Assembly (NCBI GenBank): GCA_007118295.1
Contig: SKRW01000038.1
Coordinates: 1-37,727, forward strand
Origin: Paracoccaceae bacterium
GTDB taxonomy: Bacteria > Pseudomonadota > Alphaproteobacteria > Rhodobacterales > Rhodobacteraceae
DNA length: 37,727 bases
Direction: 5' to 3'
The notes beneath the pieces are model-generated. The model was not told the origin of the DNA, ran no database searches, and saw nothing but the letters and a program-made list of their open reading frames with translations. Every line of letters begins with the position of its first letter. Positions within the stretch are counted from its first letter, which is position 1. The translations under genes were made by a program, and so were the position numbers. Positions 37,645 through 37,727 of the stretch are shown one piece after another.

Positions 37645-37727
37645 ATGGCATCCACAGCGCGGATCGGTCCCAATGCCGTCCTGCAGCACCTGCCGGTGCT
37701 GGACCTCGAAATCGGAGAGCGTCTGCG
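37645..37727 (+). CDS. bchJ: BchJ, V4R-domain protein of bacteriochlorophyll synthesis (partial, N-terminus only)
   Basis: Only 27 codons are present (MASTARIGPNAVLQHLPVLD). The start has GGAG about 9 bp upstream and follows the bchE stop by 5 bp. RIGPNA near the N-terminus and the position after bchE fit BchJ, a protein first assigned to 8-vinyl reduction and now thought to assist substrate handling at Mg-chelatase or the cyclase step. The identification leans on gene order because so little sequence is available. Confidence 0.75.
   Translation, partial: MASTARIGPNAVLQHLPVLDLEIGERL

Noticed and set aside
35840-37651. 603-aa minus-strand ORF
   Set aside because: It lies fully opposite bchE, has no recognisable family pattern and reflects GC-rich codon bias of the real gene.

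Overview
The window looks like the chromosome of a phototrophic alphaproteobacterium of the Rhodobacteraceae. It is GC-rich, has tightly overlapping genes, and carries about half of a photosynthesis gene cluster in the order known from Rhodobacter and the roseobacter group: bchFNBHLM-lhaA-puhABC-small gene-acsF-puhE-hemA-cycA, with divergent aerR/ppaA-ppsR and bchEJ. Both the O2-dependent (AcsF) and the radical-SAM (BchE) cyclases are present, so bacteriochlorophyll could be made with or without oxygen. The genus cannot be fixed from the sequence. A very acidic, lysine-free cytochrome c2-like protein would fit a saline or haloalkaline lifestyle, but that is inference.

Region 1 (1-6.3 kb, minus strand) is a compact operon: an NMT1/THI5-type ABC transporter (binding protein, ATPase, permease), a CodA-like amidohydrolase, an FAD-linked oxidoreductase and two tandem flavodoxin-fold quinone reductases, the last cut by the window edge. 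It looks like an uptake and breakdown pathway for a small N-heterocycle or amide whose identity is unknown. Region 2 (6.5-13.0 kb) holds a RidA-family deaminase, a GlxA/AraC-type regulator and, divergent from it across an 18-bp perfect palindrome, a heterotetrameric sarcosine-oxidase-like operon (soxB-D-A-G order). Its delta subunit has lost the three zinc-binding cysteines.

Region 3 (13.1-16.9 kb) is a surface-polysaccharide precursor group: galU, a WecA/MraY-type polyprenyl-phosphate sugar-1-phosphate transferase behind a 352-bp AT-rich upstream region with inverted repeats, and a convergent phosphomannomutase/phosphoglucomutase.

Region 4 (17.1-33.3 kb, minus strand) is the photosynthesis superoperon. 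Transcription starts at a bchF promoter whose -35 box lies inside a PpsR/CrtJ operator. It runs through early bacteriochlorophyll synthesis (bchF, N, B, H, L, M), LH1/reaction-centre assembly (lhaA, puhA, B, C), a conserved 98-aa protein, acsF, puhE and hemA. The cytochrome gene follows, with its own strong rho-independent terminator. Most junctions are 1-11 bp overlaps. The exceptions (bchH-bchL, bchN-bchB, acsF-puhE) carry hairpins or a short shared repeat.

Region 5 (33.3-37.7 kb, plus strand) holds the regulators aerR/ppaA and ppsR, then bchE behind two tandem PpsR operators, and the start of bchJ. The PpsR has a single cysteine, so the two-cysteine disulfide switch described in Rhodobacter cannot operate within one chain.

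No tRNA, rRNA, CRISPR array, insertion sequence or prophage gene was seen.
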